From Dolichospermum flos-aquae CCAP 1403/13F (lineage in GTDB: Bacteria > Cyanobacteriota > Cyanobacteriia > Cyanobacteriales > Nostocaceae), in assembly GCF_012516395.1 (NCBI RefSeq), contig NZ_CP051206.1, positions 1,780,501 to 1,844,500 on the forward strand: DNA of 64,000 nucleotides, in the 5' to 3' direction. Positions 1 to 10,071 of this stretch are shown here, in pieces. The position numbers and the translations under genes were made by a program. Position 1 is the stretch's first letter. Every line of letters begins with the position of its first letter. Below the pieces are notes generated by a model. It saw only the letters and a list, made by a program, of their open reading frames with translations. It searched no databases and was not told the origin of the DNA.

Positions 1-1
1 T

Positions 2-46
2 GGCAAATCTGCTCATGTTGGTGTAGCAGAAAAATCTAGAGTTTAA
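2..46 (+). CDS. possible 3' end of an unidentified gene (partial)
   Basis: From the left edge one frame stays open for 14 codons (GKSAHVGVAEKSRV) and ends at a TAA at 44-46. The residues look protein-like, but the piece is too short to assign. It would converge on prxQ, with the hairpin at 62-92 lying between them. Confidence 0.2.
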   Translation, partial: GKSAHVGVAEKSRV

Positions 47-61
47 TTATCGAGAGTCTCA

Positions 62-92
62 GATCCCCGACTTCTCAGAGAAGTCGGGGATC
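62..92. terminator. perfect hairpin between convergent ends; likely bidirectional terminator
   Basis: A 14-bp perfect inverted repeat (GATCCCCGACTTCT and its complement) with a 3-nt loop. It lies just past the prxQ stop and is followed by TTAATTTA. A degenerate relative (CCCAGACTTCT...AAATCGGGTATC) occurs near 53265, so this is also a dispersed genomic palindrome. Confidence 0.6.
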
Positions 93-97
93 TTAAT

Positions 98-556
98 TTA
101 TGCTGCTAGTTGTTGCAGGGTTTTCAATGCTTCTTCAACGTGGCCTTTAAAGTTCAACATGGAATCAAGTACATACTGAACCACACCATTTTGGTCAATC
201 ACATAGGTAACTCGGCCGGGAATAAAACCAAAAGCAGTAGTTGCACCATATTGTTTTCGGACTTTATCACCTTGATCACTTAAAAGTGTAAAAGGCAAAT
301 TGTATTTATTTGCAAACTTTTGATGAGAGTCGCTAGAGTCACCACTCACACCAATAACTTCAGCACCAGCGGCTTGAAATACTGCATATTGATCTCGAAA
401 AGCGCAAGATTCTATAGTACATCCTGGTGTATCATCCTTGGGATAAAAATAGAGAACAACGGATTTTTTACCCCGAAAGTCTGCCAAGCTAACATTTTCG
501 CCGTTTTGGGTAGGTAGACTAAAATTAGGTGCGGTATCTCCAACTTTGATAGCCAT
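98..556 (-). CDS. bcp: peroxiredoxin Q (Bcp/PrxQ-type thioredoxin-dependent thiol peroxidase)
   Basis: Reduces H2O2 and alkyl hydroperoxides, using thioredoxin as electron donor; in cyanobacteria a soluble antioxidant enzyme. The AhpC/TSA thioredoxin fold covers the whole 152-residue protein. The signature DDTPGCTIESC contains the peroxidatic Cys46 and the resolving Cys51 five residues later, the PrxQ subtype spacing. The longer frame starts seven codons upstream (MKFKFFN...), but family members begin at MAIKVGDTAPNF, so 556 is chosen as start. Monocistronic; a strong hairpin follows the stop at 62-92. Length is typical. Confidence 0.95.
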   Translation of the reverse strand: MAIKVGDTAPNFSLPTQNGENVSLADFRGKKSVVLYFYPKDDTPGCTIESCAFRDQYAVFQAAGAEVIGVSGDSSDSHQKFANKYNLPFTLLSDQGDKVRKQYGATTAFGFIPGRVTYVIDQNGVVQYVLDSMLNFKGHVEEALKTLQQLAA

Positions 557-682
557 ATTAAAAAATTTAAACTTCAAACATTACTTAATAAAAGTTTACC
601 CTGTAACTTAGCTTCTAGGATTTTCCTTGATAAAGTGCATCAGGAGGAGTAAGGTGAGATTCTTAAATAAGATATTCCGTCT

Positions 683-1819
683 ATGCGTCTGAGTTCCCTT
701 GATGTGTTTCGTGGTATTACCATCGCTGCAATGATTCTTGCTAATATGGCCGGAGTTGCAGGTGATGTTTATGTTTATCGTCCCCTCAGTCATTCCGAAT
801 GGCACGGTTGTACACCCACTGACTTAATATTTCCCTGCTTTTTATTCATTGTTGGTGTGGCTATGACGTTTTCTTTAGCAAAATATACCGCAGAGAACAA
901 GCCCACCAAAGCAGTTTATTTACGCATCCTGCGCCGCACTGCGATTCTGTTTATATTGGGTTTAGTATTAAATGGTTTTTGGAATCAAGGTGTTTGGACT
1001 TTTGATTTAAGTAGTATCCGCTTGATGGGGGTATTGCAACGGATTGCTTTAACTTATCTTTTTGCATCTTTAATAGTTTTAAAATTACCTCGCAAAAGTC
1101 AATGGTTAGTAGCAGGAGGATTACTAATTGCTTATTGGTTGACAATGATGTATATTCCTGTTCCTGATTATGGTGCAGGAGTGCTAACGAGAGAAGGTAA
1201 TTTTGGCGCATTTATTGACAGATTAATTATTCCCAAGGCACATTTATATAAAGGTGATGGGTTTAATTTCCTGGGAGATCCTGAAGGACTTTTCAGCACT
1301 ATTCCGGCAATAGTTAGCGTTTTAGCCGGTTATTTTACTGGGGAATGGATTAAAGATAAAAAACAGGCTACTTCACAAACTAGCATGGATTTAGTCTTGT
1401 TTGGTTTGTGTTGTTTGGTAATTGCAATTATTTGGGATGTGGCATTTCCCATTAATAAGAAAATTTGGACGAGTTCCTATGTTTTATTTACCACTGGTTG
1501 GGCGTTAATGTTATTAGCAGCTTGTTATGAATTGATAGAAGTGAGGTTAATTAAACGCTGGAGTAAGCCTTTTGAGATCATGGGATTAAATGCGATCGCT
1601 CTTTTTGTAGCATCTGTAATCTTGATTAAAATCACTGCAAAAACCCAACTTGGTACAGGTGAAACTGCTGTGAGTATCTATAATTGGATTTACCAAAATA
1701 TCTTTGCATCTTGGGCAGGAAATTTCAACGGCTCATTTTTGTTTGCACTTGTTACCCTGTTATTTTGGTATGGTGTTGCTGTATTGATGTATCAGAAACG
1801 CTGGTTTATTAAAGTGTAA
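683..1819 (+). CDS. DUF5009/HGSNAT-like membrane acyltransferase (COG4299, NagX-like)
   Basis: A 378-residue polytopic membrane protein of the heparan-alpha-glucosaminide N-acetyltransferase-like family. The hallmark N-terminus is present: RLSSLDVFRG, then a conserved SEWHGCTPTDLIFPCFLF segment with the His thought to act in acyl transfer, followed by about ten hydrophobic segments. Family members transfer acetyl groups across a membrane to sugars, but the substrate here is unknown. An in-frame TAA at 668-670 leaves ATG 683 as the only good start. A GGAGGAG tract at about 643 is too far away to be its ribosome site. Divergent from prxQ. Confidence 0.8.
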   Translation: MRLSSLDVFRGITIAAMILANMAGVAGDVYVYRPLSHSEWHGCTPTDLIFPCFLFIVGVAMTFSLAKYTAENKPTKAVYLRILRRTAILFILGLVLNGFWNQGVWTFDLSSIRLMGVLQRIALTYLFASLIVLKLPRKSQWLVAGGLLIAYWLTMMYIPVPDYGAGVLTREGNFGAFIDRLIIPKAHLYKGDGFNFLGDPEGLFSTIPAIVSVLAGYFTGEWIKDKKQATSQTSMDLVLFGLCCLVIAIIWDVAFPINKKIWTSSYVLFTTGWALMLLAACYELIEVRLIKRWSKPFEIMGLNAIALFVASVILIKITAKTQLGTGETAVSIYNWIYQNIFASWAGNFNGSFLFALVTLLFWYGVAVLMYQKRWFIKV

Positions 1820-1833
1820 ATAAACCTATTGTG

Positions 1834-1854
1834 GGACGGGCATCTTGCCTGTCC
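1834..1854. terminator. GGAC/GTCC hairpin after the acyltransferase
   Basis: GGACGGGCA-TCT-TGCCTGTCC, a 9-bp stem with one G-T pair 15 nt past the stop. This is a common Nostocales intergenic palindrome; it has no strong T-run, so terminator function is inferred. Confidence 0.4.
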
Positions 1855-1893
1855 AAATTCTGTAAATTCACTAATGAAACCTTTGAGGAAAAT

Positions 1894-2478
1894 TCATTCT
1901 TTCGCTTCAAAATTAACTTTATCATAGATATCTTCCAGTGAAATTTGACAATCAATAGAAGCTAAATTTAAAGAATCCTGACTATTTGAATATTCTGAAA
2001 AAATCCATTTGTTATTATCAGTTTTGGAATATTGTTCAACGTGCATTGTATATTGGTCAATTAAAATATATTCTTGAAAACTAGAAATAGTTCGATAAGC
2101 AGCAAACTTTTCATCTTTATCATAGCTTTTAGTTGAATTTGATAACACCTCAGCAATCATCACAGGATTAGTAATAGTGTCTTTTCTTCCTTCTTCAAAA
2201 ACTAAAGGAGTTTGGACAACCATAATATCAGGATAAGTGTGAATTTTTCTGTTAGGAATCCAAAGCCGTTGATCTGTAACAAAAACTTGATAAGGTTGAC
2301 GTTTAAGAAGAAAATTGAGTGTACCGCTGAAATTAAGTGCAAGTTGGTTGTGATCTGGTGTTCCGCCTGTCATGGGTATAATCAATCCATCAATATATTC
2401 ATGTCGTTGATCAGAATTAACTTCTATTTCTAGATATTCTGCGGGTGAATAGTAGCGTGTTTCTTGTGCAATAGTCAT
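1894..2478 (-). CDS. Uma2 family (DUF820) putative endonuclease
   Basis: A 194-residue protein of the Uma2 family, hugely expanded in cyanobacteria and related to PD-(D/E)xK nucleases. The typical order is visible: SPAEYLEIE near the N-terminus, HEYIDGLI, then HNQLALNFSGTLN, the acidic YPDIMVVQ segment and PVMIAEVLSNST. Biological role is unknown; these genes often occur in mobile or toxin-rich regions, as here next to a PIN module. ATG 2478 is the natural start. Confidence 0.85.
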   Translation of the reverse strand: MTIAQETRYYSPAEYLEIEVNSDQRHEYIDGLIIPMTGGTPDHNQLALNFSGTLNFLLKRQPYQVFVTDQRLWIPNRKIHTYPDIMVVQTPLVFEEGRKDTITNPVMIAEVLSNSTKSYDKDEKFAAYRTISSFQEYILIDQYTMHVEQYSKTDNNKWIFSEYSNSQDSLNLASIDCQISLEDIYDKVNFEAKE

Positions 2479-2512
2479 GATATTTTAACTCCCAAGGTTG
2501 CAAGTTGTTGAT

Positions 2513-2923
2513 TCATTCAAATAGTGTAGTAAATCCTTCTTGGGTAAAGTGTCTGTCATGAGTTAGTATTTCAGTAATGCCTAATTGCTTCATAGTTTGC
2601 ATAGAAATACAATCTGTGAGGCTGTATTCTTTGTCAGCACGTTGTTTATAAAGTTCAAGCCCTGCTAAAAATGTTTCATGAGTTTGGGGGATAATCTGCA
2701 CATAATCATTGTGCAAAATATCTTGAACTCTATTAATAGCATTTTGCCTTGTTTTACTATCATAAGTTGAGAAGAAATTGAGAAACTCTGTTAACACTTC
2801 ATCCGTTGTTACTAGATAAACAGAAGCAAGGTTTTTACTATAATTTATTACGGTTAAATGCCATTCATCTTTAGGATTAAATAAGGCAACCCAGTAAAAA
2901 GTATCTACGAATAATGTTTTCAT
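2513..2923 (-). CDS. PIN-domain protein, probable VapC-like toxin
   Basis: A 136-residue single PIN domain, a Mg-dependent ribonuclease fold typical of type II toxins. Acidic residues are at the expected places: FVDTFYW at the N-terminus, a central TTDEVLTEFL, KEYSLTDCIS and the closing LTHDRHF. It lies 2 nt downstream of a small antitoxin-like gene (2926-3219), with which it would be translationally coupled. A similar toxin (57301-57714) in this window carries the same YSLTDC motif. Confidence 0.8.
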   Translation of the reverse strand: MKTLFVDTFYWVALFNPKDEWHLTVINYSKNLASVYLVTTDEVLTEFLNFFSTYDSKTRQNAINRVQDILHNDYVQIIPQTHETFLAGLELYKQRADKEYSLTDCISMQTMKQLGITEILTHDRHFTQEGFTTLFE

Positions 2924-2925
2924 AA

Positions 2926-3219
2926 TTATTGTTTGGGTTTACCGTAAAGATAATGATCAATTTGTGCTGCACCATCTGTAGGTAATTGGGCAATAACTTC
3001 TTCTGGTAAATCTTGATTACCTTCTGCAAATATTTCCCAAATTGGTTTACTTTTATGTTGATCTTCACTAGATTCTATAGTTAATTGATTCGCAGAATTA
3101 GACTCATTAGTTTGTTGATTTCTTCTGTTTTTAGCAAATAATAAAAAATCCAACAATTCTTCAATGAGATTTTCTGATGTTTGTTCGATTTCTCTGATTA
3201 GTTGTTCTTTAGCTGTCAT
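2926..3219 (-). CDS. DUF2281-like antitoxin of the PIN module
   Basis: A 97-residue acidic protein just upstream of the PIN toxin. The N-terminal helix pair (QLIREIEQTSENLIEELLDF) resembles DUF2281 antitoxins. The C-terminus IDHYLYGKPKQ matches the tail of the antitoxin at 57711-57920 (HDHYLYNK), although the N-terminal domains differ. That suggests a conserved toxin-binding tail; this is inference. Antitoxin and toxin form a two-gene operon. Confidence 0.7.
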   Translation of the reverse strand: MTAKEQLIREIEQTSENLIEELLDFLLFAKNRRNQQTNESNSANQLTIESSEDQHKSKPIWEIFAEGNQDLPEEVIAQLPTDGAAQIDHYLYGKPKQ

Positions 3220-3240
3220 GGTTTTACCTCATTTCAGATT

Positions 3241-4890
3241 TTATTCATCTAGGGAATTAATACCCAAGGCTGCAAGTTGTTGGTTTATCCAAGCTGTGGC
3301 TGTGGCTTCGTCGGTTTCAATGGCTTTTTCTACTCCTATTTTAGCAATTTCTAGGAGTTGTTTGGATTTTAGTTTTAGTGAAAATGATGATTTTATATTC
3401 TCAACAATCTTTTGCTGTTGATTTCTTGGCAAGATTGGAATTAGTAAATTGGCTAAATCTGGTTGAGAAATACTGTAGTAAGCTACACCATGAACTCTAC
3501 GCTCAACCTGTAAATAACCAAATTTTGAATTTAGAAATAGGCTAACATACTCTGGCAGAATTGTTTCTTTATAGATCGAATTTAAACGTACAAGCATAAT
3601 TTCACTACTAATAATTCCGTTAACTTCTAGTTCTGTAACTACTGCGGAATTACCAAAGCTGCCTTTTCGAGTAAAAAGGATATCTCCTACTTGTAAACCT
3701 ACAGGTTTATCAACATCATTCATCGAGATGGGGATTTTTACAGCACTTTCAAGATTAATTAGTCCGTTTTTTACATCACCAACACAAATATAAGGTGCAG
3801 GGCAAGCGCATCTTATTTTTAGAATGCTTACTGGACAAAGGTTTTGACGATTGTTAATTTTTGTAACTAAAGGTTGAAACCCTTGCTGGGCATGGATTAC
3901 AGAATTTAGGTGCGTTTGCCCTGATATAAGGTGTGCCTTCTTCTGTATATTCCCGATAATCAAAACCATTTTGAATTGGTTCAATTAATGAGCCTAAATT
4001 TTCAGATTGAAAGCCACAGTTTTTAATGAATTTTTCTGCTTGATCATATTTCGGTTGATAATATTCAGCATAAATACCCCTTCCCAATGTTTTTTCGCCC
4101 TATCAAATAAATCTTGAATCTTATTTTTTAATGCTGTTTCTGTTTGTCCAGTATTTCTAAATTCTAATAAGCGAGTTTTCTTATTATTTCCTCTACCAGA
4201 AAGCCATTCATCATATAATTTAGTAAAAATCAGTTTGAATAATTCTTCAAAAACGTCAACTCCAGCATTAGCTAAAACCTCATCTTCCATTTATTCAATT
4301 AAGGCTTTTAGAGATTTTTTCTCGTTGACGAGTTTATCTTTTTTGATTAAATCTTCTAATGTAAATCTTTCATTGAGAATATCTGCTAAAGTTTGGTTCG
4401 CATTAGGAATATCTGTAATATCTTCAAAATAATTGGGATCTTTACGCTGATAATAAGAAATTTGATTTCCATTTGTCCAAACCCCAATCGGTGCGCCTGT
4501 TGCATTACAATAGGAACGTAATTGGTCTTTACCGTCTTTTAACTTTGGCTTTTTTAGTTCGACAATAATATAAGGTACATTTGGTCTGTCTTTATCAAAA
4601 ATAGCAATATCAGCCTTTTTCTTTTCTCTTCCAAAGGTGACAGCATACTCAATTGCTATCCGATTAACTGGATAATGATAACGTTGAGTTAAGACTTGTA
4701 GATAAAGCTGTCTTACCGCTTCCTCTGGTGTTAATTTAATTTCTTTATCACGCACTAAGCAGTTAATATAAGCTACATCACCGCTTTTTGTTTGCTTAAT
4801 GGTAATAGATTTTTCCAAGGTGTCAATTTCTTGGGGTGTGAATTGAGAAAGCTTGTAATTAGAGTCTTTGAAAATTGCAGCAAGATTCAT
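3241..4890 (-). pseudogene. remnant of a type I-like restriction-modification-specificity gene
   Basis: Reading from 4890, about 199 codons encode an HSDR_N-type nuclease domain (PYIIVELKKPKLKDGKDQL). A TAA at 4291-4293 then interrupts the same frame (SLKALIE-stop-MEDEVLANAGV). After AKKHWEG near 4085 the methylase core is missing and the sequence jumps, in another frame, into a specificity domain (IYAEYYQPKYD...NGFDYREYTEEGTPYI). A 126-bp element with 10-bp duplication interrupts that part at 3798-3923. The specificity domain resumes as VGDVKNG and ends with LAALGINSLDE. There are thus three lesions: nonsense, internal deletion with frame change, and MITE. No functional enzyme is possible. 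Confidence 0.85.
3798..3923. mobile_element. 126-bp MITE with CAGGGCAA termini inside the specificity domain
   Basis: Ends are inverted repeats: CAGGGCAAGCGCATCTTA on the left and, complemented from the right, CAGGGCAAACGCACCTAA. It is flanked by the direct repeat ATATAAGGTG at 3788-3797 and 3924-3933. Removing 136 nt (element plus one repeat) brings the two hsdS-like frames back into register, so the insertion is clean. CAGGG termini with 8-10 bp duplications fit the ISAs1 family; that parentage is inference. No transposase is inside. Confidence 0.85.
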
Positions 4891-5015
4891 AGAGTTTTTA
4901 GTTTTAATTCAATTCGCTAAATGCTGAGAAGTTCCAGGAATATAGGAACTCTCAATCTAGCTTAAATTAGTATAAAACTAATGGGGACTTTTACCCAACA
5001 AAATCAACCCATCAA

Positions 5016-6112
<1,097 letters not shown>

Positions 6113-6120
6113 CAACTAAT

Positions 6121-6795
6121 TTAAATATAAGGTGTAACATCCTCGCCACAGTCATCTGCTAGGTAGGAAAGGGCGCGAAAGCGTAAACCTACCATTTGTT
6201 CATAAAGGGGGTTAATTTTACACAATGGCGGAATATGAACTATTTTCCGGCCGAATAGAGTTACATCTCTTTCAAAGGGACACTGGGAAGGAATCATCTT
6301 ACACAAAAATTTCGCCACTCTGGGGTCTTGAATATCTAAACCGTCTAACCACTGACGCAAGGGACGTAAGGCATCTGGGTGTGGGGCTTGAAGTCCAGTA
6401 GAGGGGAAATTGTTTGTTTGTGCGGTATCTTCTAGGGTATGACGTAGAGCCGTGAGTAAACTTTCTTGCAGTTCTAATTTTTGACACAATTGCTGAAGCA
6501 GGTCATCTTCACTAGGTGAGTATATACCATCAGCGATCGCTACCATTACCGCTGTCCGCAAGAAATTTTCCGCTACAGGCGTACCTTTACCCAATATAGC
6601 CGCTAATTCATCTGGTTCAATTATCTCTAGAGTATTCCAATCAACAGCAGGGGCTAATTCATCTTTGGTCAGATTAGTAATTAATTCCTGTTCTTGAGTA
6701 TCAAAGTTACCATCAGCCCAAGCAATGGTCAGTAATCCACGTAACCAAGCAATAATTTGTTCGCTACTGTAAGGAGTTTGAGCAGTAGTTGTCAT
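6121..6795 (-). CDS. TerB-like / 'Mo-dependent nitrogenase' C-terminal domain protein
   Basis: A 224-residue cytosolic protein. Residues 1-125 look like an all-helical TerB/DjlA fold (LLTIAWADGNFD... and VMVAIADGIYSPSEDDLL, both acidic metal-binding-like loops). The C-terminal part (SQCPFERDVTLFGRKI...INPLYEQMVGLRFRALSYLADDCG) is the Pfam Mo-nitro_C domain, named from annotation history; it is not a nitrogenase component. Members are common in cyanobacteria, function unknown. Same strand as obg, 76 nt upstream of it. Confidence 0.8.
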   Translation of the reverse strand: MTTTAQTPYSSEQIIAWLRGLLTIAWADGNFDTQEQELITNLTKDELAPAVDWNTLEIIEPDELAAILGKGTPVAENFLRTAVMVAIADGIYSPSEDDLLQQLCQKLELQESLLTALRHTLEDTAQTNNFPSTGLQAPHPDALRPLRQWLDGLDIQDPRVAKFLCKMIPSQCPFERDVTLFGRKIVHIPPLCKINPLYEQMVGLRFRALSYLADDCGEDVTPYI

Positions 6796-7043
6796 AAAAA
6801 CTCAGTCCTGTAATTTTTATTAGTCAATATTAAGTTACCTTGAAGATAACTAAATTTCTGTACATTTAATTGGTGAAAATAAAGTAAATGTAGTCCAACA
6901 TGATCAGGAATTTTGTTGGGTTTCCTTGCTTCAACTCAACCTCCGAGATAAAAACTTTTTAGCCTGAACTAAGCAGTATTGATTCACAACGACATAAAAT
7001 ATGGATATAATTGATTATGTTTCTCATTAATTAGGTATAAAGT

Positions 7044-8144
7044 ATGTTCTCCTTTGGTATTGAACATGAAGTTGCTTTTCTCAATCATCAAGGAAAATTC
7101 GCAGATTTCCAGAATACAAAATTTGCAGATTTTCAGCAAATTGTTGACAAATTACCTATCTATCCCACTGACTACCCACAATTAAGAGTTGGTGATGCTG
7201 GGATTAAGAAAAAGCGGTGGTATATTGAAGGATTTGAAAGATTTAGCGACTCTGAAGAAGTAATTGACTGTGTAGCTAAAGGTATTGAAATTAGAACAAC
7301 TATCCACTCTACTATTCAAGGAGCAATTGATGAATTAACCGCAAGTTTTATTTTATTACGTGATGTTGCTGCTAATTTTGGTTTTTCACCTGTTTTAGCC
7401 AGTTTTAATCCCTATACTTGCGTATTTAAACCACAACCCCCATTAAATGATTTTGAAATTAGGCAATTACAAGCTTATCCAGATGAACAAACTGCTCATA
7501 TTTATATGGTTTCCTATGGACCAGATTTAAATATTTCTATGGCAAATTTATCTACTGAAAGGTTAATTGACATTGGTAAAAAGTTAACTTATTACAGCCC
7601 TTACATCATTCCTTTTAGTTATAGTTCTCCTTTTTATAATGGTGGTTTATGGGAAGGTTTATCAGTGAGGACATTTATTAGAACAGGAAAAAGATCCGCA
7701 ACATTAGTTTTTTTAGAAACAGCAGAAGAACTGATTAAAAGTGTGCCTTCATTAACAAAAATTGCCCGCATTCCCTCAGAAGTAGGACGGATAGAATTTA
7801 AAGCTTGTGATAGTTGTGATAATTTCGCTATTTATGCAGGTTTATTAGCTTTATTAAAAGGTTTAGTATTAGATGAAACTTTACCAGGTAGAGCTATGAT
7901 ACCTGATGCTAATTTACACCAAATTTCGGCAAAATCAGGCTTTGAAAATGAAGACATTTTCCTTAACTCTTACAAACTTTTACAAGTTGCTGAAATTGCC
8001 CTTAAAGATGATCCCGATCTTGAATTTTTAACTCCATTAAAAGTCATTTTATCCGAGAAAAAAACAAAATCTCATGAATTAATTCAGTTGTTCCAAAATT
8101 TAGGTTCAATTGAAGCCACTCTCAAGAAAAGTTATAACAGGTAA
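7044..8144 (+). CDS. glutamate-cysteine ligase family protein (GCS2-like)
   Basis: A 366-residue protein with the glutamine-synthetase-like fold of carboxylate-amine ligases. It opens with FGIEHEVAF, the conserved FGxE-E substrate/metal motif, and contains IEIRTTIHSTIQGAIDEL and GRIEFKACDSCDN, typical of cyanobacterial glutamate-cysteine ligase relatives. Whether it is the main GshA (first step of glutathione synthesis) or a paralogue cannot be told here. ATG 7044 has only a weak ribosome site. Convergent with ftsI. Confidence 0.65.
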   Translation: MFSFGIEHEVAFLNHQGKFADFQNTKFADFQQIVDKLPIYPTDYPQLRVGDAGIKKKRWYIEGFERFSDSEEVIDCVAKGIEIRTTIHSTIQGAIDELTASFILLRDVAANFGFSPVLASFNPYTCVFKPQPPLNDFEIRQLQAYPDEQTAHIYMVSYGPDLNISMANLSTERLIDIGKKLTYYSPYIIPFSYSSPFYNGGLWEGLSVRTFIRTGKRSATLVFLETAEELIKSVPSLTKIARIPSEVGRIEFKACDSCDNFAIYAGLLALLKGLVLDETLPGRAMIPDANLHQISAKSGFENEDIFLNSYKLLQVAEIALKDDPDLEFLTPLKVILSEKKTKSHELIQLFQNLGSIEATLKKSYNR

Positions 8145-8182
8145 TAGGTAATATTTACCAATCACCAATGACCAATGACGAA

Positions 8183-10015
8183 TTACTTTTTCTTTTCCTC
8201 CTTTTCCTGACTAGGAGGAATTTGTTCAATAGGAATTAGTGATTCCATCACAGTTTTCACAATTGGTGCAGCTACTGTAGAACCATAGGCATTTTCTCCC
8301 TTTGGTTCATCCACAACTGCAAACACTACATAACGAGGAGATTCCACGGGCAAAATAGCGACAAAACTGGTAATTCTTGCACCCTTAATATATCCACCAT
8401 TAGGACTAGCTTTTTGGGCCGTTCCCGTTTTTCCACCAATGCGATATCCGGAAATTTTTGCAGCTTTACCAGTACCCACATTCACTACTGTTTCCATCAT
8501 TTCCACAACCTTTTGAGTAGTTGTAGCTGAAAAAATTTGCCGTGGTTCTGGGAGAGTCAGTGAATAGTGCGTTACTCCTTGACTATCAATTAATCCTCGG
8601 ACTACATGAGGTGTCACTAATTTGCCCCCATTAGCTAATGCACCATGTAGTTGTACCAGTTGTAGTGGAGTTAGAGAAAAACCTTGTCCAAAAGATGTTG
8701 TGGCTGGTTCAATGGTTGAAGAGATAAATTGTTCTTGACTTTTTAGTTGACCCATAACTTCAAAGGGTAAATCCGTTTCAACTTTTTGTCCTAGTCCTAA
8801 ACGTTCTAGCCAGTTGTAGTATATGGATGGTTTTAATCGTTGAATGATTCTCACCATGCCAATGTTACTAGAAGTTTGTAAAATCTCAGGAATAGTTAAT
8901 CGGCGATAACCAGTTTTTTCGGCATTTTTGATCGTATGTATCCCGATTTTAATCGAACCAGGATCTTCAAAAGTATCGTCTGGTTTGATTGCACCATTTT
9001 CTAGAGCGATCGCCACATTTACAGGTTTAAAAGTTGATCCCGGTTCATAAAGATCAGCCACAGTCCAATTTCTAAACAGAGAAATATCAGATTTAGCATA
9101 TTGATTTGGGTTATAGGTAGGTTGGGAAACCAAAGCAAGTATTGAACCATCAACCGCATCCATGACAACCACTGCGCCTCGTTTGGCACTAAATTTAGTC
9201 ATTTGTTCTTTTAATGCCCCACGGGCTACCCGTTGCACACGGCTATCAATAGTTAATTGCAGTTTTAAATCATCAAAATGCAGAAATCCCTCAGTCGCAT
9301 AATCCGGCATCAATGACCCATTACCAGACTTACTCATCCGAACTGTTTGTCCAGAACGTTCTAGTAACTTCTCCTGACTATATTCCACACCAGCCTGACC
9401 ACGACGGTCAAGATTAACATAGCCCACCACATCTGCTACCAAATCATCTTGGGGATAAAATCGAGAGTATTTTTGAATAAACTCGAACCCATTCAAGCGG
9501 AGTGATATCAACTTATCAGTAATATCTTCAGAAACACCAGAAGCTAGTAAAATTCCACTGCGTTTACTTTGGAATATTTTAACTAAATCAGCCTTTTCTC
9601 TGCCAATAACTGGACCAATTTTCTCAGCAATTTCCTCCTGGGATAGATCAAATAACTTGGGATGGCTATAGACATTATAAACAGGACGGTCAATAGCCAA
9701 TATATTATTACCCCGATCTACTACCGGACGACGGGGCATATAAGGGCGTAAATTGACCATTTGCTGGTTTCGTGCCTTTTGAGTCAGCTTTTTTCCCTGA
9801 ACAATTTGTAACTGATATAAGTTAAATGCCAACCCTAGCATGGCAATCATTAACACACCCCACACAGCCAACAATCGTAATTTAATATTGGGTGGGTTTT
9901 CCGGTATTTTCGGATCAATATTTCCTATTTGAGATTGTTTAGAGAACTTTCGTTGTCGTCTGAATTCTAAATTACGTAAATTTCTCAATTTTGTTTTAAT
10001 TGATGACTTCACCAT
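8183..10015 (-). CDS. ftsI: FtsI-type class B penicillin-binding protein (septal transpeptidase)
   Basis: A 610-residue bitopic inner-membrane D,D-transpeptidase that cross-links septal peptidoglycan. A basic cytoplasmic tail is followed by one membrane helix (about residues 47-68, LLAVWGVLMIAMLGLAFNLY). Next come the PBP dimer domain (RPYMPRRPVVDRG...) and the transpeptidase with the active serine in PGSTFKP (about 330), SSN (about 377) and KTGTAQ (about 528). The FtsL-like gene 57 nt upstream on the same strand completes a small division operon. Confidence 0.95.
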   Translation of the reverse strand: MVKSSIKTKLRNLRNLEFRRQRKFSKQSQIGNIDPKIPENPPNIKLRLLAVWGVLMIAMLGLAFNLYQLQIVQGKKLTQKARNQQMVNLRPYMPRRPVVDRGNNILAIDRPVYNVYSHPKLFDLSQEEIAEKIGPVIGREKADLVKIFQSKRSGILLASGVSEDITDKLISLRLNGFEFIQKYSRFYPQDDLVADVVGYVNLDRRGQAGVEYSQEKLLERSGQTVRMSKSGNGSLMPDYATEGFLHFDDLKLQLTIDSRVQRVARGALKEQMTKFSAKRGAVVVMDAVDGSILALVSQPTYNPNQYAKSDISLFRNWTVADLYEPGSTFKPVNVAIALENGAIKPDDTFEDPGSIKIGIHTIKNAEKTGYRRLTIPEILQTSSNIGMVRIIQRLKPSIYYNWLERLGLGQKVETDLPFEVMGQLKSQEQFISSTIEPATTSFGQGFSLTPLQLVQLHGALANGGKLVTPHVVRGLIDSQGVTHYSLTLPEPRQIFSATTTQKVVEMMETVVNVGTGKAAKISGYRIGGKTGTAQKASPNGGYIKGARITSFVAILPVESPRYVVFAVVDEPKGENAYGSTVAAPIVKTVMESLIPIEQIPPSQEKEEKKK

Positions 10016-10071
10016 TAGAGCAACATATAAGTTAGGGAATAGGAAATAGAAAGAATTTGACCAATTACCAA

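Noticed and set aside
6121-6795. A nitrogenase subunit
   Set aside because: The domain name is historical; there are no nitrogenase cofactor or cluster ligands, and the N-terminus is TerB-like.
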